Source: Branchiostoma floridae
Taxonomy: Eukaryota > Chordata > Leptocardii > Amphioxiformes > Branchiostomatidae
Assembly: GCF_000003815.2 (NCBI RefSeq)
Contig: NC_049988.1
Coordinates: forward strand, 20,633,395 to 20,697,394
DNA: 64,000 nt
Direction of reading: 5' to 3'
Within the stretch, counting starts at the first letter, position 1, and each line of letters starts with the position of its first letter. A program made the translations under genes and the position numbers. The notes under the pieces are model-generated. The model had not been told where the DNA came from and made no database searches. It saw only the letters and a program-made list of their open reading frames with translations. This document shows, one piece after another, positions 29,042 through 41,549 of the stretch.

Positions 29042-32000
29042 TCATGTCCCCTTTAGATATGGTAGGTACATACGTGCCACAGGGGAAAAAGAACCACATG
29101 CATAATACTCCCTATTAGGCAGATTTGCCTTCAACTCTCTCCAGGCATCAGCAGACCTGTCATACACATACACCAGATATATGTACCCTTCCTGGGAGTC
29201 GCTAACACAGGTTAACAATATGTGCAGTTGGTTCTCCAGTACGAATAAAATTGGAAGACCATGAACAGCGAAGATGTCTGGGATTGGCCAGCCTTGCAGT
29301 TTCTGCCAGCTGTCTGCCTCTGTATCATACACAATAGTCTGTGTAAATTCCATATCTGTGCAAAAAATCTCAGTTCCCATGGCAACGGCTGTATAGAATT
29401 CATTCAAGGTCCACAGTGGTGTTCGCCTGCACCACTTGTCCTCGCTTGGGTCGTAGCGATATATTTCCTTGGTTGAGAGGAAATACAGGTTTGGACCGCA
29501 GGGCAGTACTGCACTGTTCCAAATATTATCAGGAAGTTGCAGCTGTGAACACTCCTGCCACTGGTTTGTGTTCTGGTTGTACTTTCTCACCTGCACCAAT
29601 GGTCTGTCTGCTTCAGGATTAAACAAAATGTAGTACAAAATGTGATCAACTTCATACAGGTAGTGCCAATGGCAGCACAAGTCATCTTCTGGTCCCTTGG
29701 GTATTGCAGACACACCTGCTGGTTCACACACGTTTTCTGCATGGTTGTACTTAAACAGGGACAGTTGATTCTCTTCCTCTGATTCTTCAGTTTGCAGGAT
29801 GTAGATGTCGTTTTCACTGGTGACTGTCATAGCAGAGAACTCAGGCATGTCTTCTTGACTGTACCTGCATCTGATGAACTTCTCTTCCTGAGGGTTCATG
29901 AAGAGGAGTCTTTTGGACCTTCCAAACTGTGAACTGTAAATAAAAACAGTCAAAAAAACTTTTTACAGGAATAAGGCCAAAATCAGAGCCTGTACTTTGT
30001 CATCTATCAAACCTGTAGCCCCTTGAAAAAAGTTGCAATTAGATGTAAGGACAATTACATGACTGACACAGTGGAAATGTGTAACATAAGAAAATATATG
30101 TGCAAGGATTATTCACATGAAACGTATAAGTATATGCTAACCTAGGCTCCAGAATAGCCATTTCTGTTGTCATCCCAAGCCTCGGCTTCAGGTTGGAGTT
30201 CCCTTCCTGTACCACATTCCTGATAACCTCAGAACTCCCAGGATCCTCCCTAACCAGGGGGTGATCCAAGATGGCTGCCGTGTCGTCTGAGGTCAGCAGG
30301 TTGAAGCGGATGTGAAGGAGGATGCTGGGAAGGTGGTGCAGTCTGTGGGGTACAGGGCATGGGCCAACTTTTGACATCACTGGTCACTTGTCAATTATAA
30401 CTTGTCATTAGAACTTTAAATGATACATTGTCTTCCCTCAAGACCTCAATGAAAATTGATTCAAGTTTTCATGCATAAATAAAAAGGTTCAAACAAACAA
30501 ACAAAATAGAAGTAGCTTATGCAGTCATCCATGACTGCAATCATCTAAACACAAGTTACACGTCCATATCAACAATCGTGCAACACCCACCTGTCCTCCC
30601 TGCTGTGCTGCACCCATCTCACCACAGCCTCCCACACTGTTGTCTCCTCTTTAACATCTATGTCATCGTGGCTGATGATCTCAGTCAGCTGATTCACACT
30701 CAGGCTACAAAACTCTTTGCTCGAGGCAACCTGTGGAGGGGAACAGTAAATGTACACGTATGGTACTGTGGACTTTTGATTGGTAAAGGATCGTCATAAA
30801 CTCCTTGCTTAAACACTGAACACTGAAAGTGGGTTCTGCCATCCTTATATTCTTGTATACTGTAAATGCAGAAACTTTCGCGGTAGATTAATGTTCGCGG
30901 TTTTCACAGTGGCCGCTTCACTGCGAACTCAAAACCACCGCGAACATTTTTCCATGGCACTAAGAGACTACCGTACCTGGTGCTACCGCGAAATTAAAAC
31001 CACCGCGAAAAGTCCTTTTTCCGGCTAACGCAAAATTAAATCCCCGCGAACTTAAATGCATTTAAGGATACTTTTCAGAGAACAGCTTTGAAGGTTCAGT
31101 TACAATACATTTTCTTCAAGCAATGACTGTGTTAAAGGTAAGGTACATACTAGTACCTCCAATTTTTTTAATGGCTATTAGTCCATCTTATTCACGGAGC
31201 GTGACCTAGTCTCAATCTCGTGAGAGAACACGAGACTTGGTCAGGCTTGCGTAGATCATCTGCCCCCTCCCCCCGCCTTCATGGGGAGTAGGGGTAGGTA
31301 TGACTTGGGCATTGGAGAGGGAGACTAAGTCACTCTTCTTGAACAAGATGGACTGCCATCGGAGGTATGTAACTAACCTTTAAAAACAGTCATTCCTTCA
31401 AAAAAATTTATTGTAACTGTATCCATACATGGCTGATGAACCTTTTCAAAGATATTTGAAAGTTTAATATTGTACACGACATCCCCTAGGCCCTAAATAA
31501 AGGTCACTGTACTTAAACAAAAAATGGAACAACCTGTACAAACATTTGCAATACTTTTATAACACTCAAACACAAAGAATTTCATCACAGATTCCAACAA
31601 CCCTTGCATAAGTCATAAACTGAATCTTCCATGAGTTGTTAACCATAAAAATGAATATCAAACCCACCTCAACAAAGTTTCTATGGATCAACTGCACACA
31701 AGCTTTCTGGACAATATCCACAGAGAAGTCATCCGCAAACTTGTACAGGTCCACACAGGTGGAGCACTCTACGTTCATGGCCATGTAGCTGCTGCAGGTG
31801 TCTCTCACATAGTCCAGTTGGAGGAGGTCGGCTGCCTGGTACAGGGGCTGCACTTTGTCCAGGGACACATGGAGGGTTCCCGAGTAGATGTAACTCAGGA
31901 TCTCCCCAAACATGCCTGCATCCAAACCCTGCGAAACAATACAACATAACGTTTATCACATAAGGTACATGTACTATTGATAGGGTATAGGTTTCTCCAA

Positions 32001-32718
32001 GCAGATCCTACGAAAACATAAGCCAATGCACAGTCCTACAATCCTTTGTCAGCTTTTGATACATGAACTACCTAATCCCACCGTAGGATTTGCTTGGATT
32101 AGGTACAGATAAAAGGTGAATGTCAGATATCTTAATTTTTCATCCCATTCTATTTTATCTGTATATTCTCTACTACTTCTTGCATGTATAGTAGTCTGTT
32201 TCCGATATTTTAAATAGATTCTTATTTTAAACTTAAAATACAGACTCATAGTGGTAAAGTGTGGCCCGCTATGTTGACCTTTAACCCCTTAACACAACCA
32301 ACAGCATCAGTAAGTGGGGAGGGGGGCAGAGAGAGGATACATCACAGGAACAATTTTGGGAAAACAATGGATTTCCCTCATTTTACATGTTCTCTATAAT
32401 GCGTATTATCTTTGAAAGTTCCCTGTTTCACTCTATTCTAACCATACGTCACGCCAACCCTACCTGTAAAACAACCGTCTTCTGACGACTTTCCGCCATG
32501 TCACTTGTAAACATGGCCCTGAAGTAGGGGCTGGCCGCGGACAGAACAAGCCGATGGCAGGGAAACCGCCGGCCCTCGACTTCAAGGACGACATCCTGAA
32601 ATTTCCCTGCCTTCTGTAAGTCGCCCACAGTTCCAAGAAACCCGTGCAGATAGCTCTCATCTTGGTAGGAACGAGGACGAACTGTGCTGACGTGGGGTTC
32701 TTGGTCTGCGGCGGCCAT
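29042..32718 (-). CDS. BTB-BACK-Kelch protein, cluster gene B, five exons
   Basis: Paralogue of gene A with the same architecture. Minus-strand exons are 32718-32464, 31928-31668, 30730-30591, 30342-30142 and 29933-29042; all junctions are GT-AG and phases agree, giving 1749 nt (582 aa). It differs in the first exon (QKAGKFQDVV where the others have [10 protein letters not shown]) and in the fourth exon end (MAILEP before AG|GTTAGC, the donor type shared with gene A). The Kelch exon starts SSQFGRSKRLLFMNPQEE and has blades YNQNTNQWQEC, YDPSEDKWCRR, YDTEADSWQKL and [11 protein letters not shown], ending YLKGT. Its upstream reading has no in-frame MGH extension, which supports MAAAD as the family start. 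A likely poly(A) hexamer (AATAAA on the minus strand) lies near 28800. Confidence 0.88.
30858..31070. mobile_element. TACTGTAAATGCAGAAA MITE (copy 2) in intron 2 of gene B
   Basis: It starts TACTGTAAATGCAGAAACTT and ends CTTAAATGCATTTAAGGATA, with CCGCGAACATTTTTCC and CCACCGCGAAAAGTCC inside. It has the same organisation as the element at 24539, in the opposite orientation. Genes A and C lack it at this intron. Confidence 0.75.
31125..31425. mobile_element. Diverged copy of the large TIR foldback element in intron 2 of gene B
   Basis: GGTAAGGTACATACTAGTACC, GACCTAGTCTCA, CTGCCCCCTCCCCCCGCC and GGTATGTAACTAACCTTT match, in order, the element at 17723-18146, with its arms much more diverged. 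Confidence 0.65.
31985..32110. mobile_element. CCAAGCAGATCCTACG foldback fragment in intron 1 of gene B
   Basis: TCTCCAAGCAGATCCTACG at the left and CGTAGGATTTGCTTGGATTAG at the right are inverted ends, with GTCAGCTTTTGATAC inside. It is related to the tandem copies at 11336-11610. Confidence 0.65.
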
Positions 32719-32737
32719 GTTGTTGAGGTTGATGATA

Positions 32738-32792
32738 TGACCATAGGGTCAAAGGTAGTAGGACATGAACCCATTACCCACATAATGTAGCT
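32738..32792 (-). promoter_or_regulatory. Conserved 5' flank block of gene B
   Basis: TGACCATAGGGTCAAAGG and CCATTACCCACATAATGTAG correspond to the shared blocks, with one half-site changed. Function is inferred. Confidence 0.35.
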
Positions 32793-33419
32793 GTATGAGT
32801 GCAATCATGTCTCTTGAGACGGAAGGATGACAAAAATCACATGTGAATATTAAACCGATACTTATATAATTAACGGTGGTAGGAAGATTCTGTTTTACGT
32901 GCCGATAACTTCAGAGTTAATTTTTAAGTAAATAAACGAGAAAAAGCTATGATAAAGAGTGCTTGTCGGTTGGTTAGCTGAGAAAGCATGTAACGTTGTA
33001 GTGTTCGAAAAGTCTTAGTCGTTTATGTCCCAGCTGCTTTGTTGGAAACAACTGTTGATTGGTCAGGTTATGAAACAGAGACATCCAAGAAATTAAGAAT
33101 GGGTTTATTGTAGCATAGAGTAACTTACATAAGTATGAACCTTTAACTGACAAACATGCAACTTTTTGTTTAACTTGCTTAATCAATAGAAAACAATTAA
33201 AAGATGCTTGTATAAAATTTACCACAACATAAATCATAGTGGCTTCTTAAAAGAGCTTCTTCAAAGTACAGCTGACATTTAAACGGGATAGAAATTGGTG
33301 AAACATCGTCTATTCAAGTAAATATAATACAAACGAAGGTAGATTCACACAGCACTAGTTTTGTACCTATATAAGAAAGAAGTAATATTGCACTGTGTAA
33401 AGCATTCAGTAAAGCCCAA

Positions 33420-33720
33420 GATTTAAACAAAACGTCATTAATCGGCCGTCCTTTCGTCTATGCATCCTTCTGTCATGAAAAAGACGGCGCTTCTCTGTAC
33501 TCTAGGCGCCCTTATCCTGCACATTCACCTGAAAAGGATAAGACAGCTGGACCTCCAGTACGAAAGGATTCGTAAGATGCCTGATAGTCAGGTTTCGCGG
33601 GTTTGGTCAACCATGCAGTTTTTGCCAGCAGTCTGACTCTGTGTCGTATGTCATATTCTGAGTGATTCAAAATCTGTGCGTAAGTGGAAGGCACTCAGGG
33701 TAATCTTGTACTTACTACTG
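33420..33720 (-). pseudogene. Relic of a BTB-Kelch last exon plus 3' flank
   Basis: The minus strand at about 33680-33545 encodes a broken Kelch blade. [11 protein letters not shown] is in one frame and later pieces are in others; family landmarks (CGCGGGTTTGGTCAACC for the GWPNPRN region, CTGGACCTCCAGTACGAAAGG for FVLENQL) are present as DNA. Both sides (33420-33540 and 33690-33900) resemble BTB-Kelch 3' flanks, including CTGTACTCT(A/)GG and CCTTATCCTGCACATT. It is a remnant of an extra gene copy between B and C. No BTB or BACK exons accompany it. Confidence 0.7.
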
Positions 33721-33865
33721 TTAGGGGACAATAATCACTTAGAGAAAGAAGTATTTCAATCAGTAGATCCTATTTCTTCTACTAAAGCATGAGTCGAGTA
33801 CATCTATCTCGTTGCTGAGCATTCAGAAAAACACAAAATATCGTTAATCAGCCCTGCCCTGTACT

Positions 33866-36800
33866 CTACGTATCGTTATCCTGCAAGCAACACTGCAAAA
33901 TGCTGTCGCAGGATGTCCCATTAAGATATGGTAGGTATATACGTGCCACAGGGAAACAAGAACCACACCCATAATATCTCTTATCGGGCAGACTGGCCTC
34001 CAACTCGCTCCAGGCATCAGCGGACCTGTCATACACAAACACCAGATATACACCTGCACAGGTTAACGAAATGTGCAGCTGGTTATCCAGTACGAAAAGC
34101 CTGGAAACATTGAAAAGTATTGCAGTTTTCTGGCCAGCCTTGCAGTTTCTGCCAGCAGTCTGACTCTGTGTTGTACACAATAGTCTGAGTGAAGTAAACA
34201 TCTGCACAGAAAATCCCTGTTCCCATGGCAACAGCTGTGCAGACTTCAGGAATGTCCACTGGTAGAGCCCGCTTGCTCCAATGGTCCTGGCTCGAGTCGT
34301 AACGATGCAGTTCCTTGCTTGTGAGGAAATAGATGTGTGGGCCGCAAGATACTGCTGCACTGTCATATGCACTGTTGTCAAGACAAAGCAGTGAACATTC
34401 CTCCCATTGGTCCGTGTGCCCGTTGTACTTTCTCATCAATACCTCGCCATATTCCAGATCCACATCAAGATAGTATAAAACACCATCAACTTCAACGAGG
34501 AGATCATTGTGTGAAATATCTTTTTCTGGTCTACGCCTCTTACATACTGAGGACATACCAGCATCTTCCCACACATTCTCTGCATGGTTGTACTTAAATA
34601 TGGACAACTGATCGTTACTCTCTCTCTTATTAGTCAAGATGTAGATGTTATTGTCTCTGCTGACTGCCACATCTGTGGCACGAGGAAAGTCTTCAGGCTT
34701 GTAGCTGCATCTGATGTACGGCCCTTCCTGAGGGTTCATGAAGAGGATCTCTTTGGAACTAAGGGGGATAGAACATAAAGTAAACTGTCAAAAAATCGGA
34801 CTGGAAGCTCATGCCATTTCCTCAGGAATTAGGCCCAAATCACAGCATGCACTGCTGTTATCTTTCAAAACCGACCTTGTGGCCTCAGAGGAATAGCATT
34901 CTGCATGTAATGGAATTAGGTGCTGAGCTTTTTACATGATTGTGAGTGAAAATGTGTTTTGCAGGACCCCAAGATGTACAAATAAAAACCTTGTTCAAGA
35001 ATTGTAGACCACAGGGCTCGAAATACTACCTGCATATGCAGGTTAGTGCAGGTAAAATTGGAGCTGTGCAGGTATTTCTGGTGTCTACCTGCACCTTACC
35101 AGCACTGGTCCATGTACTGGGTTTTATACATAAATGTCCTATGATGTCATTGTAGGTGTGTATGGATTGTTATTAGCTAAAACCATTGATGAAGTATGAA
35201 AGAAAAAATAGCAATGCACGCTTCCAGAACAATTTTAGTATGATTCATAATTCCTAAGTTCAGAGTGGTGCAGGTAAAATTTGTCTGGTGCTGGTAATTT
35301 TCAATGTTACCTGCACCAGTGAAGGTATGCAGAAAAAAGTATTTAGAGCCCTGAGACCTAAGAAGTCAAATGCAGAAGAAGTATATACTGACTCATCATT
35401 GAAGAGCAGAACCATTTCTGTAGTCATCCCAAGCCTTGGTTTCAGGTTGGGGTTCCCTTTCTGTACCACATTCCTGATGATCTCAAGGCTCCCAGGATCC
35501 TCCTTGACTAGGGGGTGATCCAAGATGGCTGTCGTGTCATCTGAGGTCATCAGGTTGAACCGAATGTGAGGGAGGATGCTGGGTAGGTGGTGCAGTCTGT
35601 AGAGTACAGAGTAGGACCAATGTTTTGTGGACATGTTTCTACATCACTGACAAAATTTCTGGGACGTTGAATCTTGTATTATAACATGCCAAAATGGTAA
35701 TAATGAATTTAGTTTCTGCAGTCATTCAATGTGTACACAGAATTACCAACAGGTTATACAAATAGGAGACACCCATAGATGACAACCACCTGTCCTCCTT
35801 GCTGTGCTGTACCCATCTCACCACAGCCTCCCACACTGTTGTCTCCTCTTTAACATCCAGCTCATCGTGGCTGATGATCTCAGTCAGCTGATTCACACTC
35901 AGACTGCAAAACTCCTCACTGGAGGCAACCTGTGGAGGTGCAGAGTTCATGTACATGTATGGTACTGTAGAAAGCAACGTTTTATTTGTAAAGGCTTCTT
36001 AACAGTGAAAGATTAGCACTGCAAAGTGGGTTCCATTTTTCTGTTATTTGGAAGACAGCTATAAAGATCACAAAATAATATAAAAAATTGTAGATAAAAT
36101 CCCCTAAAATATCTGTCTCCTAGCTTATGAAACAAATCAAAGGTCTCCACTAAGTTTTTAATTCTTCCAGAGGTGAAGTGACCCACAATTAAAATACCAG
36201 ACCCACCTCAGCAAAGTTTCTATGGATCAAATGCAGACAAGGTTTCTGGACAATGTCCACAGAGAAGACATCAGCAAACTTGTACAGGTCCACACAGGTG
36301 GAGCGCTCCACGTTCATGGCCATGTAGCTGCTGCAGGTGTCTCTCACATAGTCCAGTTGGAGGAGGTCGGCTGCCTGGTACAGGGGCTGCACTTTGTCCA
36401 GGGACACATGGAGGGTTCCCGAGTAGATGTAACTAAGGATCTCCCCAAACATGCCTGAATCCAAACCCTGCAGAATAATATAATGTAACAATGTTCATAA
36501 GCTCAGCACATAAGGTAATATCATCAGGGTAGATATAACGTTACTTCTTTTATTATAATGAAAGTTAATTTTTAAATACCAGTCTGCAATTTGATAGATA
36601 CGTAATCTCTAATATTTGCACATAGAGAAATGTTTCTGATGCGAATATTCATGTTCATAATCATTCTTGACCAGAGAAGGTGACCTTTAAGCCCTAAATA
36701 CTAAAGAGATCGTCATTTAGGCCACAGTAAATTTTATGGATGACATCAGCGCGCGCATTAATTTTCGCCTGGTTTCAGGAAAAAAAAGAAGAATTTTTTT

Positions 36801-37634
36801 TCTTCTACTGGGATGGTCAACATGACGATAAAGTACCAAAATGAGCAAATATGTTATCTTGTACCCAGGACCGTAGTTGTAGAAATGAAACTTATCATAG
36901 TTGTAAAAGTGACACCAATATGGAAGCCATGAGTGTGGTTAACAACTTTGTTGGTGATGCTAGTCTACCACACTAGTGTCACTTTTACCACACCAGTACT
37001 GCACTGTACATGTCTTGAATGACTTATTAGCTCTGACACCAAATTTTGTACCTTTAATTCTTGTTACAACATTCATCACAACTTTATGGTGCCTATTTTT
37101 GAAAATGTAGCCATCTTGTTTTTTTTTTCACCCATCTTGTTTTTTTCTATCGCACTATTTTTGCAGTCTGCAGAGGATATGTCATCCATAAAATTTACTA
37201 GCTGTGGCCTTACTAGTAGTAAGTGGGGAGGGGGGCAGAGCGAGGGACATATCAAAGGAAAGTTTGATATTTTTGTTACAAAATTGGTTTCGCCTGTTTT
37301 ACCCCTTCTCTACGATACGTAGAATCTTTGAGAGTTCCCTGTTTCACTCTATTTCATCCACACGTCACACCAAGCCTACCTGTAAAATAACCGTCTTCTG
37401 ACGACTTTCCGCCATGTCACTTGTAAACATGGCCCTGAAGTAGGGGCTGGCCGCGGCCAAAACAAGCCGATGGCAGGGAAACCGCCGGCCCTCGACTTCA
37501 AGGACGACATCCTGCAGTACCCCAGCCTTCTGTAAGTCGCCCACAGTTCCAAGAAACCCGTGCAGATAGCTCTCGTCTTGGTAGGAACGAGGGCGAACTG
37601 CGCTGACGTTGGGTTCTTGGTCTGCGGCGGCCAT
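33866..37634 (-). pseudogene. BTB-BACK-Kelch cluster gene C, frameshifted in the Kelch exon
   Basis: Minus-strand exons are 37634-37380, 36467-36207, 35929-35790, 35596-35393 and 34758-33866. Exons 1-4 are intact and in phase. The exon 4 donor is GA|GTCAGT, as in gene D. In the last exon the frame is open from [13 protein letters not shown] to LQGWPENCNTF, then near 34110-34130 it slips by one base. The read-through frame stops at 34083 (511 aa total), while the conserved blades resume in the next frame ([24 protein letters not shown]). The family stop after the final YL-x-x-T is also changed (ACATCC), adding about 14 residues to 33866. This is either a decaying gene with a truncated Kelch propeller or a one-base assembly error; the lost stop is a second, independent change that favours decay. 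Confidence 0.75.
35012..35353. mobile_element. CAGGGCTC-ended element (hAT-like) in intron 4 of gene C
   Basis: The termini CAGGGCTCGAAATAC and GTATTTAGAGCCCTG are inverted repeats. The interior repeats GCAGGTAAAATT and TGCAGGT motifs. No convincing 8-bp target duplication is seen (GTAGACCA and AGACCTAA). The CAGGG termini suggest the hAT group. Confidence 0.7.
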
Positions 37635-37650
37635 GTTGATGATGATGGTA

Positions 37651-37733
37651 TGACCCATCCCATGCAGTGTCAAAGGGTTTGGTCAAAGGGTAGGTAGAGC
37701 AAGCCAACTCTGATTACCCTAATAATGTAGCAG
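37651..37733 (-). promoter_or_regulatory. Conserved 5' flank block of gene C
   Basis: TGACCCATCC, GTCAAAGGG (twice) and GATTACCCTAATAATGTAGC. The first block is split by an insertion of about 28 bases compared with genes A and D. Function is inferred. Confidence 0.35.
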
Positions 37734-38606
37734 TAACAGAGATGTGCCATGACTTGAGATGGATGGTATAACGAAGTGGAAATATTACTCACAAGTGGCA
37801 AAAAAAGGAGTTTTCACAACATCTTATAACATTGCAAAGTCTTGGCCTGTTATTTATCTGTGCAATCAGTTGTTTGACCAGCTGATGGGCTAACAGTGGA
37901 ACTAACGTTAACGTTTTGTTTAACGTTACGCGTAATTGTATTTTCCTTTGAACATGACATTGACCAGTTTACCTTTACAACTCGACTTGAAACAGAATAG
38001 CACCTGGCAATACTCACGTGTAATGTATTCTTTGCAATCTCAGTAAATCAAATTAAATGGGCGACGTTTGGATATATCAGTAGATATTTATTGTTTTGAA
38101 AATAATAGAAAAAGATAAACATTGTAACGTTAAATGAGAACGTAAACTGGTGAGAATAGTAGTACTGGTAGCTCCCAATCTCATGAAAGACATGTTAGAT
38201 TTGGTTCACATTCAGACACTGGTGTACTCTTCATGAACATGCATAACTTTGCAATTTGCCTCTTCAGCAAAAGCCCTAAGCTCTATGGAATCCTTTCCTG
38301 AAGGGTCTGACCAGTGGACGGCTGCTATAAGTGCAACTTAGTCAGGCTAACATTACCAGACTAACATTACCAGACTAACATTACATGACAAAAAAAAAAC
38401 ACATAAAGAGAAATTACATAGAATCAATGTTTCTATCAAATTGCTACGTTCAATTCCATATGAAATGTTTCTCCCATTGTAAGGATATTCCTAAAAGCCA
38501 AACAAAGATCTAAAGGTAAGTGTCATAGAGTCCTGCTGGCTGTACTCTATGGATCCTTATCATGTACATCAATGCTTAAAAACGCAGCATGTAACGATAT
38601 GTGCTT

Positions 38607-41463
38607 TTATGCCCCCTTAAGGTATGGCAGGTATATACGTGCCACGGGGCAATGACAACCATGCGCAAAATAGCTCATATTAGGCAAAGTGGCCTTCAAG
38701 TCTGTCCAGGCATCAGAAGACCTGTCATACACACATACAAAATATATGAATCCTTCCTGGGAGTCACTAGTACATGTTATCAATATGTGCAACTGGTTCT
38801 CCAGTACAAATAGCTTGGGAACATATTCAATATAAGTGTTTTGTGGTTTCGGCCAGCCTTGCAGTTTCTGCCAGCAGTCTGACTCTGTGCTGTACACCAT
38901 GGTCTGAGTTAAGTAAAAATCTGTGCAGAAGATCTCTGTTCCCATGGCAACGGCTGTACTGACTTCATGAATGTCCCACGGTGGGGTCCGCTTACACCAA
39001 AGATTCTGGCTCGGGTCGTAGCGATGCACCTCTGTGATGGTGAGGAAGTAGAGGCGTGAACCACAAGACACTGCTGTACTGTCATCTACAGGTCTGTCAA
39101 GTTGCAGTTGTGAACACTCCTGCCACTGGTCCAGGGACTGGTTATACTTGCTCATCCGCATCAAAGAACTGCTTACTACTTGATCAGCAACAATGTAATA
39201 TAAAACTCGATCAACTTCAACGAGATGCTCTTCGTAGATCCTCAAATCGTCTCCTGGTCGTATCAACACAGACAACGAGGCCATGCCTGCATTTTCCCAA
39301 GTGTTTTCTCCATGGTTGTACTTGAACAGGGATAGCTTATTCTCATACCATAATGTGTCGTCAGTGCTTATGATGTAGATATCATTATCACTTGTGACTG
39401 TCATAGTTGAAATACGCGGAGGGAAGTTAGTACCGTAACCGCAGCTGATGTACTTCCCTTCTTGAGGGTTCATGAAGAGGAAACCGTCTAACCTGAAAAG
39501 AAAAAAAAAAAACAAAGAACATTACAAACGCCCTCAAAATGACTGGACTGCAAATCAATACCTTTAAAAGGATATCCATGCGGCCTTGTCAGTGTAAACC
39601 CGTTGGACAGGGTCGTTTGGAAGCGCGGTCTGAAGTATAGCCGAGTACTGCCTACATCACCCGCCAAAACAATCAACTATCAAATGCTACCTTCTACTTT
39701 GATTGATCACACCTATTAAACCTTGCAGTCTCAGAGAAATGTGCTCAACCGTAAGTGGAAATTGGGTGAAGAGTATACGTCTTGTGATTGAAGCTGTGTA
39801 TCATAAACCGTAAAATGTGCATCATAGAACTACAAAAGGCAGAATGGCACCGGCATTGTGCAAGAATTGTTTTCCCGACCTTGATGGTCAAACGAAGAAC
39901 AAAAATTTACTGACTCCTCATCTGTGTTGAGTAGCAGAGCCATTTCTGTGGTCATCCCAAGCCTTGGCTTCAGTCTGGGGTTCCCTTTCTGTACCACATT
40001 CCTGATGACCTCAGAACCCCCAGGATCCTCCCTGACCAGGGGGTGATCCAAGATGGCTGCCATGTCATCTGAGGTCAGCAGGTTGAAGCGGATGTGAGGG
40101 AGGATGCTGGGTAGGTGGTGCAGTCTGTAGGATACAGGGTAGTGGTAACATTCTGTATTAGTATCTTGTACAAAAATGCAAAGCAATCTAGGAAGCTGGA
40201 ACATGAGCCAAGATTCTTCAGTCATAAGGCTTTCCAAATAATGACACTTACCTGTCCTCCCTGCTGTGCTGCACCCATCTCACCACAGCCTCCCACACTG
40301 TTGTCTCCTCTTTAACATCCAGCTCATCGTGGCTGATGATCTCAGTCAGTTGGTTCACACTCAGGCTGCAAAACTCATCGCTGGAGGCAAGCTGTGGAGG
40401 GTGCAGAGTACAAGTACAGTACGGACTGAAAAATAAGCTCTGAAAAGTTGGTTCTGAATTTCATTACAGACTGAACCAACCTTTGTATGATATGAAAGTT
40501 CAAGTGACCAAATATCAAAACATTAGACCCACCTCAACAAAGTGTCTATGGATCAACTGCAGACAAGCTTTCTGGACCTTGTCCACATAGAAGACATCAG
40601 CAAACTGGTACAGGTCCACACAGGTGGAGCGCTCCACATTCATGGCCATGTAGCTGCTGCAGGTGTCTCTCACATAGTCCAGTTGGAGGAGGTCGGCTGC
40701 CTGGTACAGGGGCTGCACTTTGTCCAGGGACACATGGAGGGATCCCGAGTAGATGTAACTCAGAATCTCCTCAAAGACGCCTGAATCCAAACCCTGCAGT
40801 ACAATAGAACGTAACAATTTTAAAACATTCCCCACGTCAGCTATTTTTATCAGGGTATATACAGCAGAGAAAACTAAAACCTCACCTGCCAAACCAAAGA
40901 TAGTGCTTCTCAGTTCCTCCTACTGTGGCACAATAAAATGGATGCTAAATTTTCATCCCGCACTTTAACATCACTAGTAATAATCTCTTATACTTGTTGT
41001 ACATCTGTGTCTGATAACTGTGAGCCTTGAGCAATTATTTTGTTTAAAAACACATGCTTACATCAATAATAATTTGACCTTTAACCCCTTGATACCAAAG
41101 AGGCCAGTAAGTGGGGGCATAGCAAGGGACACATTGAGGGAACATTTGTTGAATCTTCAAAAGTTCCCTGTTTCACTCTATTCTAACCACACATCACCCC
41201 AGCCCTACCTGTAAAACAACGGTCTTCTGACGACTTTCTGCCATGTCACTTGTAAACATGGCCCTGAAGTAGGGGCTGGCCGCGGACAGAACAAGCCGAT
41301 GGCAGGGAAACCGCCGGCCCTCGACTTCAAGGACGACATCCTGCAGTACCCCAGCCTTCTGTAAGTCATTCACAGTTCCAAGAAACCCGTGCAGATAGCT
41401 CTCGTCTTGGTAGGAACGAGGACGAACTGCGCTGACGTGGGGTTCTTGGTCTGCGGCAGCCAT
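38607..41463 (-). CDS. BTB-BACK-Kelch protein, cluster gene D, five exons
   Basis: The rightmost cluster member. Minus-strand exons are 41463-41209, 40793-40533, 40391-40252, 40124-39915 and 39492-38607. All phases agree: 1752 nt, 583 aa. BTB and BACK match the other members ([34 protein letters not shown]). Exon 4 ends [10 protein letters not shown] with a GA|GTCAGT donor, the type shared with gene C and longer than in A and B. The Kelch exon starts [17 protein letters not shown] and has blades [33 protein letters not shown] and [11 protein letters not shown], ending YLKGA. The acceptor of the last exon follows a long T tract. It is a likely cullin-3 adaptor by family, with unknown substrate. 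Confidence 0.88.
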
Positions 41464-41479
41464 GTTGATGATGATGGTA

Positions 41480-41547
41480 TGACCCAAGGGTCAAAGAGTA
41501 GGAAGACTAGACAAACACTGACTGATTACCCACATAATATAGCAGTA
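41480..41547 (-). promoter_or_regulatory. Conserved 5' flank block of gene D
   Basis: TGACCCAAGGGTCAAAGAGT and GATTACCCACATAATATAGC; the best preserved version together with gene A. Function is inferred. Confidence 0.4.
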
Positions 41548-41549
41548 TG

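Noticed and set aside
31566-31959. Extended minus-strand frame past the end of gene B exon 2 (into 31566)
   Set aside because: The GAG|GTGGGT donor at 31668 is shared with the other three genes; the extension is intron read-through.
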